Source: Cupriavidus necator
GTDB lineage: Bacteria > Pseudomonadota > Gammaproteobacteria > Burkholderiales > Burkholderiaceae
Length of the DNA stretch: 64,000 nt
NCBI GenBank assembly: GCA_022041995.1
Contig: CP074381.1
Location: 248,001-312,000 of the forward strand
Direction: 5' to 3'
This document shows positions 33,388 through 42,529 of this stretch, piece by piece. Each line of letters opens with the position of its first letter. Positions within the stretch are counted from its first letter, which is position 1. The position numbers were made by a program, and so were the translations under genes. The notes below the pieces were generated by a model. That model ran no database searches. It saw only the letters and a list, made by a program, of their open reading frames with translations, and was not told the origin of the DNA.

Positions 33388-33939
33388 TCAGGCCGGCTCA
33401 TTGCCTTCGCCGCCTCCGCCCGGTGGCGGCTCGAACATGCGCAGCCAGCGGCGCAGCAGCGCGGCCAGCTGCGCGCGCTCCGTCGCAGTCAGGTCCGCCA
33501 GCAGGCGGTGCTCGTTGGCCACGTGCAGTTCCAGCGCGCGGTCGACGCGCTCGCGTCCGGCCTCGGTCAGTTCCACCAGCAGCCCGCGCCGGTCCTCCGG
33601 ATTGGGCTGGCGCCGCACCAGCCCGGCCCGCTCCAGGTGGTCGAGCCGGTTGGTCATGGTGCCCGAAGTGATCATCAGCGACCCGATCAGCGCGCCCGGC
33701 GACAGCGCATACGGCGGCCCCGCGCGCCGCAGCGTCGCCAGTACATCGAATTCCCACGGCTGCAGGCCGGTTTCCCCAAGCGCGGCTTCAATGGCGCGGC
33801 TGGTATGGCGGTTGAGCCGTCCCAGCCGGCCGATCACGCCCATCGGCGAGGCATCCAGGTCCGGGCGCTCACGCGCCCATTGGGCGAGAATGCCGTCGAC
33901 GTGGTCAGGCGTGTCTTCGGGTTTGCGGCGGGCAGTCAT
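33388..33939 (-). CDS. MarR family transcriptional regulator
   Basis: A 183-residue winged-helix regulator (LQPWEFDVLATLRRAGPPYALSPGAL; TMTNRLDHLERAGLVRR, then the wing NPEDRRGLLVELTEAGR). The ATG at 33939 is preferred; the longer frame from a TTG at 34002 would run through the operator. It is divergent from the EamA exporter, with two matched palindromic sites between them, so it very likely represses both genes and responds to the exporter's substrate. Confidence 0.88.
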   Translation of the reverse strand: MTARRKPEDTPDHVDGILAQWARERPDLDASPMGVIGRLGRLNRHTSRAIEAALGETGLQPWEFDVLATLRRAGPPYALSPGALIGSLMITSGTMTNRLDHLERAGLVRRQPNPEDRRGLLVELTEAGRERVDRALELHVANEHRLLADLTATERAQLAALLRRWLRMFEPPPGGGGEGNEPA

Positions 33940-33984
33940 CAGGGGGGGCAGGCGTGCGGACACGCGATGGGCGGAACACCGAAG

Positions 33985-34036
33985 TATCTTGACATCAACC
34001 AATCGGCTTCGTAAAGTCTATTTATCTTGACATCAA
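33985..34036. promoter_or_regulatory. Divergent promoters with duplicated MarR operator
   Basis: The 14-mer TATCTTGACATCAA occurs at 33985-33998 and 34023-34036, 38 bp apart. The second copy extends into the near-palindrome ATCTTGACATCAAGAAT, typical of MarR sites. For the exporter, TTGACA (33989-33994) and TAAAGT (34012-34017) are 17 bp apart. For marR on the other strand, TTGATG (34031-34036) and TACGAA (34008-34013) are also 17 bp apart. Each operator covers one -35. Confidence 0.75.
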
Positions 34037-34046
34037 GAATATCGAC

Positions 34047-34961
34047 ATGAAGGCGAGTGGATCTTCCTCCCTGGCCGCGACCGGCGGCGCAACCCTCAGG
34101 GACATCCTGCTGACCGGGCTGGCCCCGGCCATCTGGGGCAGCACCTACCTGGTCACCAGCCAGTGGCTGCCGCCGGGGCAGCCGTTGCTGTCAGGCGTGA
34201 TCCGGGCGCTGCCGGCCGGGCTGGCGATGCTCGCGTTCGGCCGGCAACTGCCGCGCGGCAGCTGGTGGTGGCGCGCGGCGGTGCTGGGCGTGCTCAATAT
34301 CGGATTCTTCCAGGCCATGCTGTTTATCGCCGCGTACCGGCTGCCGGGCGGCGTGGCGGCCACGGTCGGCGCGATCCAGCCGCTGATCGTGGTGGTGCTG
34401 GCGTGGGCCTGGCTGGGCGCGCGCCCGCGGCCGGCCGCCTGGCTGGCCGGCGTGGGCGGGCTGCTGGGCGTGGCGCTGCTGGTGCTGGGCCCGGCCGCGC
34501 GGCTAGACGCCGTCGGCGTGGCGGCGGCAGCGGCCGGGGCGGTATCGATGGCGGTGGGCACGGTGCTGACGCGGCACTGGCGCCCGCCGGTCTCGCCGCT
34601 GGTGCTGACGGCATGGCAGCTGTGCGCGGGCGGGCTGTTCCTGCTGCCGTTCGCACTGGTGCTGGAGCCGCTGCCCGGGCATTTCACGCTGGCTAACTGG
34701 CTTGGCTATGCGTGGCTGAGCATTGTCGGGGCCGGCTTCAGCTATGCGCTGTGGTTCCGCGGTGTCGGGCGCATGCCGTCGTCCGCGGTGGCGGCGCTGG
34801 GGCTGCTGAGCCCGGTCAGCGCCACCGTGCTCGGCTTCCTGGTGCTGGGCCAGGCATTGACGGCGATGCAGGCGGCCGGCGCGCTGCTGGTGCTGGGCAG
34901 CGTGTGGCTGGGCCAGCGCGCGGCGACGCCGGCCGCGGTGCCGCGCACGCAGCCGGCCTGA
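34047..34961 (+). CDS. EamA/DMT family exporter
   Basis: A 304-residue drug/metabolite transporter with 10 predicted helices in two EamA repeats (about residues 18-140 and 155-290). Family marks are APAIWGSTYLVT in TM1 and LSPVSATVLGFLVLGQALT in the second repeat. There is no good ribosome binding site before the ATG at 34047. The second operator lies just upstream. Exported compound unknown; amino acids and antimetabolites are common for the family. Confidence 0.9.
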   Translation: MKASGSSSLAATGGATLRDILLTGLAPAIWGSTYLVTSQWLPPGQPLLSGVIRALPAGLAMLAFGRQLPRGSWWWRAAVLGVLNIGFFQAMLFIAAYRLPGGVAATVGAIQPLIVVVLAWAWLGARPRPAAWLAGVGGLLGVALLVLGPAARLDAVGVAAAAAGAVSMAVGTVLTRHWRPPVSPLVLTAWQLCAGGLFLLPFALVLEPLPGHFTLANWLGYAWLSIVGAGFSYALWFRGVGRMPSSAVAALGLLSPVSATVLGFLVLGQALTAMQAAGALLVLGSVWLGQRAATPAAVPRTQPA

Positions 34962-35006
34962 TCGCATTGCGTCAGCGGCTGCTGCCGGGCGTCATTTTGC
35001 GGCATC

Positions 35007-35315
35007 ATGGCGGGCATGGAGTCTGCCGTGCCCCCGTCCCCGCCCCCCGTCCAACCTGTGCCGGCACCGTCTGCCACGCCCGCCACGCCTGCCTGCGAGC
35101 GCTGCCTGGCGCTCGCCGCCGACCCGCGCCGGCGCGAGCCGCCGTCCTGCCTGGCGCTGCGCGGCACGGTGCCGTTGGTGAGCCAGAGCGCCGCCGGCGT
35201 GCCGTTCAGCATGCTGACCTTTGCCTGCCGCGACTGCGGCACGGTATGGCGGCTGTATGACAGGGCCAACGAACTCTTTGTCTCGTGGGTGCCGGAACGC
35301 CCGCTGGTGCGCTGA
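35007..35315 (+). CDS. Small hypothetical protein with two CxxC motifs
   Basis: A 102-residue protein (97 if the second ATG, three codons on, is used). The first ~30 residues are Pro/Ala-rich; then CERC and, 40 residues later, CRDCGTVWRLYD suggest a zinc ribbon. I do not recognise a family. No ribosome binding site stands out. It is co-directional with the Bug receptor gene that follows 107 bp later. Confidence 0.6.
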   Translation: MAGMESAVPPSPPPVQPVPAPSATPATPACERCLALAADPRRREPPSCLALRGTVPLVSQSAAGVPFSMLTFACRDCGTVWRLYDRANELFVSWVPERPLVR

Positions 35316-35422
35316 CAGCGCGCACGTCCCGATCGGCTAAGATAGCGGCTGCCATGCGCCAGACCGGCAATCCGCTGCCGCTCCCGGCGCCCTCCTGTCG
35401 CAGTCTCTCCCGCATTTCCATC

Positions 35423-36406
35423 ATGGCCTTCCCCTTCCGCTCATCCGTGCTGGCCGCCTTGTGCGTGACCAGCGGTGCTGCCGCACTGCCTGCCGCCGCT
35501 GCCGACGCCTATCCCAGCCGTCCGATCCGCCTGATCGTCGCCTACCCGACCGGCGGCATCAGCGACACCGTGGCGCGCGCGCTCGGCGAGCGGCTGTCGG
35601 CGCAGATGGGCACCTCGGTGGTGGTCGAGAACAAGGCCGGCGCGGGCGGCAGCATCGGCATCGACGCGGTCGCCAAGGCTGCGCCTGACGGCTATACGCT
35701 GGGCTTTGCCGCCACCAGCCCGCTGACGCTCAACCCGCATGTCGGCCGCGTCAACTACGACCCGCAGAAAGACGTGGCGCCGGTGATGAGCGTGATGTAC
35801 TCGCCGGTGCTGGTGGTGGCCACCTCCGGCTTCAGCGGCAAGAGCTTTGCCGATATGGTCGGCCAGGCCAGCGCCAAACCGGGCTCGGTGCGCTGGGCAA
35901 CGTCGGGCCTGGGCACGGTCGGCCATGTGGTGCTGGAACAGATCAAGCAGAAGTCGAAGGCCGATATCACGCTGATCCCATACAAGGGCGCGGGCCAGCA
36001 GATGAACGACGCGCTCGGCGGCCAGTTCGAGGTGATGAGCACCAATGCCAGCCCGGTGCTGACCCAGCATATGCAGGCCGGCCGCCTGCGCGCGCTGGCG
36101 GTGGGTGCGCCCAGGCGCCTGGAGAGCCTGCCCTCGGTGCCGACACTGGCCGAGCTGGGCTACCCCAAGGCCAACCTGACCTCGACCTTCGGCATTTTCG
36201 CGCCGGGCAAAACGCCCGCGGCCATCATCAGCCGCCTGAACGCCGAACTGAACAAGGCGCTGGCCGAGCCGGAAGTCCATGAGCGCCTGCTCAAGGGCGG
36301 CGAGGTGCCGACCGGCGGCACGCCGGCGCAGTTTGCCAAGGCCATCCGCGACGAGTCCGCGGAGAACGCCCGCATCGTCAGGGAAGCGGACATCAAGGCC
36401 GATTGA
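35423..36406 (+). CDS. Tripartite tricarboxylate transporter (Bug) substrate-binding protein
   Basis: A 327-residue periplasmic receptor of the Bug family, greatly expanded in Bordetella and Cupriavidus. The signal peptide ends AAAADAYPSRPI, followed by the family blocks RLIVAYPTGGISDTVARALGE, VVENKAGAGGSIGIDAVAKA and LIPYKGAGQQMNDALGGQ. No TctA or TctB genes are nearby, so it is an orphan receptor. Ligands are usually small carboxylates. Confidence 0.92.
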   Translation: MAFPFRSSVLAALCVTSGAAALPAAAADAYPSRPIRLIVAYPTGGISDTVARALGERLSAQMGTSVVVENKAGAGGSIGIDAVAKAAPDGYTLGFAATSPLTLNPHVGRVNYDPQKDVAPVMSVMYSPVLVVATSGFSGKSFADMVGQASAKPGSVRWATSGLGTVGHVVLEQIKQKSKADITLIPYKGAGQQMNDALGGQFEVMSTNASPVLTQHMQAGRLRALAVGAPRRLESLPSVPTLAELGYPKANLTSTFGIFAPGKTPAAIISRLNAELNKALAEPEVHERLLKGGEVPTGGTPAQFAKAIRDESAENARIVREADIKAD

Positions 36407-36423
36407 GGCCTGCGGCTTCACAA

Positions 36424-37104
36424 CTAGGCCGCATCCAGGCGGCTGCCCAGCCCATACACCGACGACAGCCGCACGCCGTTGTGCGGCCACAGCGCCAGCT
36501 TGGTGCGCACGCGCGACAGGTGGCTGTCCACCGTGCGCGAGGCCGGGTCCATGTGGTAGCGCCAGACCTGGTCGGCCATGGTCTGGCGCAGCACCAGCGA
36601 ACCCAGGTTGCGGAACAGCAGCACCGCCAGGTCGAATTCCTTGGGGGCCAGCAGCACCGGCTTGCCCTGGACCCACACGCGCCGCTCCGTGGTGGCAAAG
36701 CGGAACACGCCGTGCTCCAGGTCGCATTCCTCGCCCGCTGGCCTGGCGCGGCGCAACAGCGCCAGCACGCGCGCGGCCAGCTCGGCCGTGCGCAGCGGCT
36801 TGGGCAGGTAGCTGTCGGCGCCTTGCGCAAAGCAGGCCGCGACGAAGGCTTCTTCGTTGGAGGTGCCGGTCAGCATCACCGGCATCTCGTTGCCGAGCGT
36901 GCGGCGCACCCATGCCAGCACTTCCAGGGCCGGAATCCCCGGCGTATCGCAATCGAGCATCAGCAGATCGAACGACCTGCCGCGCAGCGCGCCGATCATG
37001 GTGCGTGCGCTGAGATAGCGCGTGCACTGGTGGCCGTTCAGGCGCAGGGTCTGTTCGATGCTGACGGCGAGGGTCGGGTCCGCCTGCAGCGCGGCGATGT
37101 TCAC
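36424..37104 (-). CDS. OmpR-type response regulator (first of a pair)
   Basis: A 226-residue regulator. The receiver domain (about residues 1-115) has the phospho-acceptor Asp in LLMLDCDTPGI, Thr in MLTGTS and Lys in LPKPLRT; the N-terminal acidic pair is reduced to ALQADP. The C-terminal winged helix (about 125-225) carries LAPKEFDLAVLLFRNLG and VDSHLSRVRTKL. The start is the GTG at 37104 with AGGAG 8 bases upstream. It is a paralogue of, and divergent from, the next regulator. Confidence 0.87.
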   Translation of the reverse strand: MNIAALQADPTLAVSIEQTLRLNGHQCTRYLSARTMIGALRGRSFDLLMLDCDTPGIPALEVLAWVRRTLGNEMPVMLTGTSNEEAFVAACFAQGADSYLPKPLRTAELAARVLALLRRARPAGEECDLEHGVFRFATTERRVWVQGKPVLLAPKEFDLAVLLFRNLGSLVLRQTMADQVWRYHMDPASRTVDSHLSRVRTKLALWPHNGVRLSSVYGLGSRLDAA

Positions 37105-37325
37105 GAGAGTGGCTCCTGCGCGGGCGCATCGGAATGCGCCGATGGATGGACAGAGCATGGCACCGCGGGCCCGCTCGGCACGCAGCGAAGCCCATGGTAG
37201 GAGCGGCCTGCTGAGGCGAGAAGTAAAAGATTGTTGAAAGTCGAGATTGAGGTCTTTCCTATTCGTGCGGGCGACAAGTCGGTCTTAAATGTCCCGCTGG
37301 TGTCCTGTTCCGTCGGAGACAACAC

Positions 37326-38063
37326 ATGGGAAAGAAAATGGCATCGCGCATTGCATCGCTTGAGGACGCGCCCGCGGATGCGGCGCTGATCCGGCAGGTC
37401 ATTACCGGCGCGGGACATGACTGCGTGACCTTTGCTGAAAGCCGGCGCCTGCTGCTGGCGCTGCGCGACGCGGGCTTCGACCTGCTGCTGCTGGACTGGC
37501 AGATGCCGGACTTGTCGGGGCGCGAGGTGCTGGCCTGGGTGCGTACCCACCTCGACCGCCGCATCCCGGTGATGTTCCTGACCTGCCGCGAGGCCGAGCC
37601 CGACATCGTCAATGCCCTGGCGGCTGGCGCTGACGACTACATGGTCAAGCCGGTGCGCCCGGCCGAGCTGGCCGCGCGCATCGACTGCCTGCTGCGGCGC
37701 GCGTATCCCGCGCATCTGGCGCCGCTCGCGCCGTTGCGGCTGGGTGAGTACGCTTTCGACTGCGCCCTGCGCAAGGTCACCTGCAACGGCCATCCGGTCG
37801 GCCTGACGCCGAAAGAGTTCGACCTGGCGGTGCTGCTGTTCCGCAATGAGGGGCGCATCGTCACGCGCGACCACATCTCCGCCGCGGTCTGGGGCCGCGA
37901 GATCTCGCCGCTGTCGCGCACCATCGATACCCATGTCTCGCGCGTGCGCAGCAAGCTGGGCCTGCAGGCAGGGCATGGCTTGCGGCTGACCCCGGTCTAC
38001 ACGCATGGCTACCGGCTGGAGCGCACCGATCGCCCGGAGCGCACCGAGCGGGCTGCCGCATGA
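37326..38063 (+). CDS. OmpR-type response regulator (second of a pair)
   Basis: A 245-residue paralogue of the preceding regulator. The receiver has the acidic pair in SLEDAP, acceptor Asp in LLLDWQMPDLSG, Thr in FLTCRE and Lys in MVKPVRP. The winged helix is LTPKEFDLAVLLFRNEG and IDTHVSRVRSKLGL. The stop overlaps the start of the sensor-like gene (ATGA), so the two are coupled. The two regulators share nearly identical core motifs, which suggests local duplication. Confidence 0.9.
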   Translation: MGKKMASRIASLEDAPADAALIRQVITGAGHDCVTFAESRRLLLALRDAGFDLLLLDWQMPDLSGREVLAWVRTHLDRRIPVMFLTCREAEPDIVNALAAGADDYMVKPVRPAELAARIDCLLRRAYPAHLAPLAPLRLGEYAFDCALRKVTCNGHPVGLTPKEFDLAVLLFRNEGRIVTRDHISAAVWGREISPLSRTIDTHVSRVRSKLGLQAGHGLRLTPVYTHGYRLERTDRPERTERAAA

Positions 38064-38812
38064 AGGCGTCCCGCTTGCCCCGGGCGGGGCTGGCCGTGGC
38101 ACTGTGGCTCGGCGGCCGCTGGCTGGCCCGGTGCCTGCGCGGCCGGCCGGTTGGGCAGCGCCGCGCTGATGTGCGCGACCCCGACGCCGTGCACGGCATG
38201 CTCCTGCAAGTGCTTGGCCACGACCTGCGCGCACCCAATGCCTCGCTGCTGGCCTGGCTGGAGCTGCGCCGCACGCGGGACCAGGCCGACGCCGCGCTGC
38301 TGGCGCAGGTCGGCGGCCATGCGCGCCGTTCACTGTGCCAGATCGATGACCTGAACCGGCTGTTGCGCGAAACGCGCCACGCCTATCGCATGCGCCGTAT
38401 TGCCATGGAGTCGCTGCTGGATGAAGCGCTGGACCGCGTCTGGACCCTGGCCAGCGAGGCCGGCATCCGGTTTGAACGGCCGGCAGGCCGCCTGCCGCGC
38501 CTTGGCGGGGACCAGGCCATGCTGGCGCAAACGCTGGAATGGCTGCTGACCAGCGCCATTGGCGCCGCGGCGCGGGGGACTGCGCTGCGGGTCACATGCC
38601 GTGGCCACGCAGGCGGCCTGGCGCTGTGGCTGGCGTTCGATCCCGCCGATGACGAAAGCGCCGCGCGGCTGGCGCAGCCCGGGCCTGCGCTGTTGTGCGC
38701 ACAGCGCGTGGTGGCGCGCCATGGCGGCGTGCTGGTGCCGCTGCAGCCGATGGGCCAAGCCGCCGCGCCGGCCGGCTGGTACCTGTGGCTGCGGCGCCGG
38801 CCGCGCCCATGA
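38060..38812 (+). CDS. Degenerate sensor histidine kinase-like protein
   Basis: A 250-residue protein. A single hydrophobic N-terminal stretch (about residues 9-25) is followed by a HisKA-type helix with the phospho-acceptor motif LGHDLRAP (His54). The expected ATP-binding domain is degenerate: the N box reads LEWLLTSAIG with both asparagines lost, and no DxGxG motif is found (FDPADDESA in its place). It therefore probably cannot autophosphorylate. It may be a histidine phosphotransferase or a phosphatase for the coupled response regulator. No sensory domain is visible. Confidence 0.75.
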   Translation: MKASRLPRAGLAVALWLGGRWLARCLRGRPVGQRRADVRDPDAVHGMLLQVLGHDLRAPNASLLAWLELRRTRDQADAALLAQVGGHARRSLCQIDDLNRLLRETRHAYRMRRIAMESLLDEALDRVWTLASEAGIRFERPAGRLPRLGGDQAMLAQTLEWLLTSAIGAAARGTALRVTCRGHAGGLALWLAFDPADDESAARLAQPGPALLCAQRVVARHGGVLVPLQPMGQAAAPAGWYLWLRRRPRP

Positions 38813-38837
38813 AAAAAGGCACCCGAAGGTGCCTTTT
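38812..38837. terminator. Bidirectional rho-independent terminator
   Basis: GGCACC / GGTGCC stem with a CGAA tetraloop, six A on the left and four T on the right. It overlaps the stop of the sensor-like gene and lies 29 bp after the convergent porin, so it can serve both. Confidence 0.9.
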
Positions 38838-38865
38838 GCCAGGTACACCGCTGATCAGATGTCGA

Positions 38866-39963
38866 TCAGAAGATGTGGCGGATACCGAGGGCAGCGCCAG
38901 TCTGGTTGTTGCGGCCCGGCAATTCGGTGGTGGTGCCGCCCGAAACCTTGTTGAAGTCAACCGTGCCGTAGACCTGGGTGCGCTTGGACAGCGAGTACTC
39001 GGCCAGCAGCACGCCGGTGTAGCGGCGGCCGTTGTTGTCGTTCACGCCGTTCTTGTTCTCGACGTAGTCGCCGTAGAACACGCCGGTCAGCGCCAGGGCC
39101 GGGGTGGCCTGGTAGGTCAGGCCGATGTAGCCGATGGTGTCCTTGCGCGGGTTGCTGGCAGCGCCAGCCGTGACCACGGCCGGAGCAGGCGCGGCAGCCG
39201 AGTTGTTCAGGAACCCGTTGTCGATCACGCCGGTGCGGTCCTTGCCGCCGACGTAGCCCACGAACAGCTTGGCCGGGCCAAATGCGTACTTACCGGCAGC
39301 GCCCCACATTTGCTGCTTGTTGCCGTTGATGTCGCGGATTTCCTGGTACACGCCGCCGATGCCGAACGGACCGTACGAGTACGCGGCACGGGTGCCCCAG
39401 TACTGGTTCTTGGTCATGCTGCCCGGCTGCTCGCCGAAGCCGTAGCTGGCGCCCACGTCCAGGCCGCCGAACTTGCCGCCGTAGCTGACCACGTTGTCGC
39501 TGCGGAACTGGGTCAGGAAGAACGGCCAGGCGTTGGCGGTGTAGTTGCCGATGGTCAGCGGATCGTAGTCGCCGAAGAAGTTAAAGCCTTCGGTGTACTG
39601 GCGGCCCAGCTTGATCGTGCCGAAGTCACCCGACAGGCCAACGTAAGCCTGACGACCGAACAGGCGGCCATTCGGGTTGGTGGCGCTGGCCTGGTTGGAA
39701 CGGCCGGTATCCGGATCGAAGCCGCCTTCCAGCTGGAAGATCGCCTTCAGGTTGTTGCCCAGGGCTTCGCTGCCCTTCAGGCCCCAGCGGCTGTTGGTGA
39801 CCGCGCCGTTGGTCAGTTCGAACAGGTGATCGTTGTTGGCGTTGGCGTTCGTGGTGAAGCGCAGGCTCTGGTCAACGATTCCGTACAGGGTAACGGACGA
39901 TTGTGCGAACGCCGAACCTGCCAACAGGCTGCCGGCTGCGAGGACGATGGCCGATTTCTTCAT
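38866..39963 (-). CDS. Gram-negative porin, Burkholderiales OmpC-like type
   Basis: A 365-residue outer-membrane trimeric porin. The signal peptide is MKKSAIVLAAGSLLAGSAFA; the mature start QSSVTLYGIVDQSLRF and the C-terminal aromatic end GAALGIRHIF are typical of Bordetella/Burkholderia general porins. Loop 3 lies around LGRQYTEGFNFFGDYD. The start ATG follows AAGGAG by 5 bases. Codon use is strongly biased, as expected for an abundant protein. It has a long AT-rich upstream region (39964-40150). Confidence 0.95.
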   Translation of the reverse strand: MKKSAIVLAAGSLLAGSAFAQSSVTLYGIVDQSLRFTTNANANNDHLFELTNGAVTNSRWGLKGSEALGNNLKAIFQLEGGFDPDTGRSNQASATNPNGRLFGRQAYVGLSGDFGTIKLGRQYTEGFNFFGDYDPLTIGNYTANAWPFFLTQFRSDNVVSYGGKFGGLDVGASYGFGEQPGSMTKNQYWGTRAAYSYGPFGIGGVYQEIRDINGNKQQMWGAAGKYAFGPAKLFVGYVGGKDRTGVIDNGFLNNSAAAPAPAVVTAGAASNPRKDTIGYIGLTYQATPALALTGVFYGDYVENKNGVNDNNGRRYTGVLLAEYSLSKRTQVYGTVDFNKVSGGTTTELPGRNNQTGAALGIRHIF

Positions 39964-40328
39964 GGAGCTCCTTTTCTGTCTTGTATTGTGCTCACCGCCG
40001 GATCACGGCGGGGATAAAAGGTCTACGTTTCGTGTAAACGCCCGCGAAAATTTAACAAAACGACAGCTACAAGGACACAAAACTCCGCGAAGCTGCGCTT
40101 TCAAGCAGGATTTTGGTGCAAATCCGTTGTCTCGCCGCTACACAATTCTGAGTTGGTGCATTGCCGCAAATCGCAAGGTGGCCTGCAGACTGGCTGGCGG
40201 GGGCATGGCGGGGGAAACGGAGGCCGGCCGACCCCGGCGCGCAAGCGGCGCCGCGGTCGGCGGAAAGACGGGAAGTGCGGGAAAACCGAAGGAGGAGGAA
40301 CGAATCCGGCAGCGCCGGGAATCCGTCC
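39964..40328. other. Intergenic region between porin and minE
   Basis: A 365-bp gap. The first ~190 bp are unusually AT-rich for this genome and must hold the porin promoter (minus strand; candidates around 40040-40080), typical for a highly expressed, regulated gene. The remaining ~140 bp, next to the 3' end of minE, are GC-rich and hold no clear gene or terminator. Confidence 0.5.
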
Positions 40329-40583
40329 TCAGTTCTGCGGGATCTCGATCTTGACCTCGAGCACCTCGAGGTTGTCCTGGCGTTCCAGGCTGACGCGCAG
40401 GTCCTGGTCGCCGATCTTGACGTACTTGGAGATCACCGCCACCAGCTCGCGCTGCAGCGCGGGCAGGTAGTCGGCGGGCGCGGAATGGCCGGTGCGCTCG
40501 TGCGCCAGGATGATCTGCAGCCGCTCCTTGGCGACCGACGCGGACTTCTTCTTCTCTCCCAGCAGGAAGGAAAGGATCGACAT
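40329..40583 (-). CDS. minE: Cell division topological specificity factor MinE
   Basis: An 84-residue protein that stimulates the MinD ATPase and drives pole-to-pole oscillation. The N-terminal membrane/MinD-binding part ([26 protein letters not shown]) and the C-terminal topological-specificity beta strand ([19 protein letters not shown]) are both present at normal length. It is the last gene of minCDE, 21 bp after minD. Confidence 0.97.
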   Translation of the reverse strand: MSILSFLLGEKKKSASVAKERLQIILAHERTGHSAPADYLPALQRELVAVISKYVKIGDQDLRVSLERQDNLEVLEVKIEIPQN

Positions 40584-40604
40584 GGGGTGAGCCCTCCTTG
40601 ACCG

Positions 40605-41420
40605 TTACTTGTTGCCGAAGATGCGGGAGAGCAGACCCGGCTTCTGGTAGTCGGTGAAACGCATCGGCTTGTCCTTGCCGAGGAAACGGTCCACCACGTC
40701 GCTGTAGGCATCCGACACGTCGCTGCCTTCCAGGTGGATGGCGGGCGTGCCCTGGTTGGAAGCGTGCAGCACGGCTTCAGACTCAGGCACCACGCCGATC
40801 AGCTTGATGCGCAGGATTTCCTGGATGTCGGTCAGCGACAGCATTTCGCCGCCATGCACGCGCTTGGGGTTGTAGCGGGTGATCAGCAGGTGTTCCTTGA
40901 TCGGGTCGCCGCCTTCGCTGGCGCGCTTGGTCTTGGACGCCAGGATGCCCAGGATGCGGTCCGAATCGCGCACCGACGACACTTCCGGGTTGGTCACGAT
41001 CAGCGCCTCGTCAGCGAAGTACATCGCCATCAGCGCGCCCGACTCGATGCCGGCGGGCGAGTCGCAGACGATGTATTCGAAATCCATCTCGATCAGGCCG
41101 TTGATGACCTTCTCGACGCCGTCGCGCGTGAGCGCATCCTTGTCGCGCGTCTGCGAGGCCGGCAGGATGAACAGGTTCTCGCACTTCTTGTCCTTGATCA
41201 GCGCCTGGCGCAGGTTGGCTTCGCCCTGCACCACGTTGATCAGGTCGTACACCACGCGGCGCTCGCAACCCATGATCAGGTCAAGGTTGCGCAGGCCGAC
41301 GTCGAAGTCGATCACGGCAGTCTTGTGGCCGCGCAGGGCCAGGCCGGCGGCAAAGCTGGCGCTGGTGGTGGTCTTGCCGACGCCTCCCTTGCCGGAGGTC
41401 ACAACGATGATTTTTGCCAT
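40605..41420 (-). CDS. minD: Septum site-determining protein MinD
   Basis: A 271-residue ParA-family ATPase that recruits MinC to the membrane. The deviant Walker A is GKGGVGKTT (residues 10-18), and switch regions include DFDVGLRNLD and DSPAGIESGA. The C-terminal amphipathic helix, GLLSRIFG, is the membrane-targeting sequence. Normal length and position between minC and minE. Confidence 0.98.
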   Translation of the reverse strand: MAKIIVVTSGKGGVGKTTTSASFAAGLALRGHKTAVIDFDVGLRNLDLIMGCERRVVYDLINVVQGEANLRQALIKDKKCENLFILPASQTRDKDALTRDGVEKVINGLIEMDFEYIVCDSPAGIESGALMAMYFADEALIVTNPEVSSVRDSDRILGILASKTKRASEGGDPIKEHLLITRYNPKRVHGGEMLSLTDIQEILRIKLIGVVPESEAVLHASNQGTPAIHLEGSDVSDAYSDVVDRFLGKDKPMRFTDYQKPGLLSRIFGNK

Positions 41421-41487
41421 GGCTCTTTGGTCCAGTAATAAGTTGAAGCTTGCGCTCTCTGCGATTCGGTCCCGAGGGCTGCCGCGG

Positions 41488-42299
41488 TTACTTGAGCCGC
41501 AGCGCTTCGAGGATCAGTTTTTCATCGGCCAGGCGCACCTGGGCGGTCTTGCCGAGCACATCGGCCGGAAGCGTCTGCTCCGCGGTCCGGTAGATGCCGG
41601 CGATGGAAATCAGTTCAGGCTCCATGCACGTGCTGAAGATGCGCGCGCCGGTGTTGCCCTTGACGCCCGCCAGCGCACGGCCGCGCAGCGGAGCATAGAT
41701 ATGGATGTTGCCTTCGGCGATCACCTCGGCGCCGTAGCTGACCACGTCCAGGATGACCACGTCGCCCTGCGCGTAGACCTGCTGGCCCGAGCGCAGCGGC
41801 TTGTCGATCAGCATGGTCTGGGTCTGGCGGATGGCAGCGGTCACGGCGGCGTCGGTGGCGGCCTGCGCGGCGGCGCGGATGGATTCCTCGCGCGCGGCCT
41901 GTTCGGCGGCGGCCTGTTCCGCCGCGGCTGCGGCCCTGGCCTCGGCGGCGCGGTCGGTGGCGCGGTCGGCGCCACTGCCGCGGCGGGCCTGGCTGTCCAG
42001 CAGCGGCAGGCCGAAGCGCTCGGCCCACTCGCGCTGGCCGGGGCGGGCCACCACGCCGATGGCGCGGGCCTTGAGCGTGGCCAGGGTCTCGATCACGGTG
42101 CCAAGCGCGACTTCGCTGTCATCTTCCAGCGCGCGCAGGTCCAGCGCGATCACGTCATTGGAGAAGAAGTCGGGGTGGCTTCAAAGCGGGAGAGGAGGTC
42201 ATCCCGCAGCGCAGCCATGTCGGCGGTCTGGAGGGCGAGAAGGAGGGCGTCTACGTTGCCACTGCGCAGCTCGAAGCGTGGCGATTTCTTCTGGGACAT
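41488..42299 (-). CDS. minC: Septum inhibitor MinC, frameshifted as sequenced
   Basis: The N-terminal domain ([20 protein letters not shown]) is read from the ATG at 42299 until the frame breaks at about 42171. The other frame then carries the rest: [18 protein letters not shown], an Ala/Glu-rich linker (about residues 110-150) and the C-terminal beta-helix domain ([37 protein letters not shown]) that binds MinD and FtsZ. One added base restores 813 nt and the expected [12 protein letters not shown]. The 67-bp gap to minD is normal. A sequencing error is more likely than a true minC mutant. Confidence 0.9.
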
Positions 42300-42529
42300 A
42301 GCCGGGTGACCGTGGAAATGCCACATTCTAACTTCGTATCTGTCGCGAACTGTAACAATTGGATCGATATGTACAGCAGGTGGCGCGTGGGTTCCATATG
42401 CGCGTGTACGGCACACCGTAGCGCGGGGCAAGTGCGGCCAGCGTGGTTTGCCGCGCGAGGCAACGCGCATCGAGTCCGGCGCAGCGTAAAGGCTTGTTAC
42501 GATTGCGCCATCTGATCAGCGGAGTTTTC

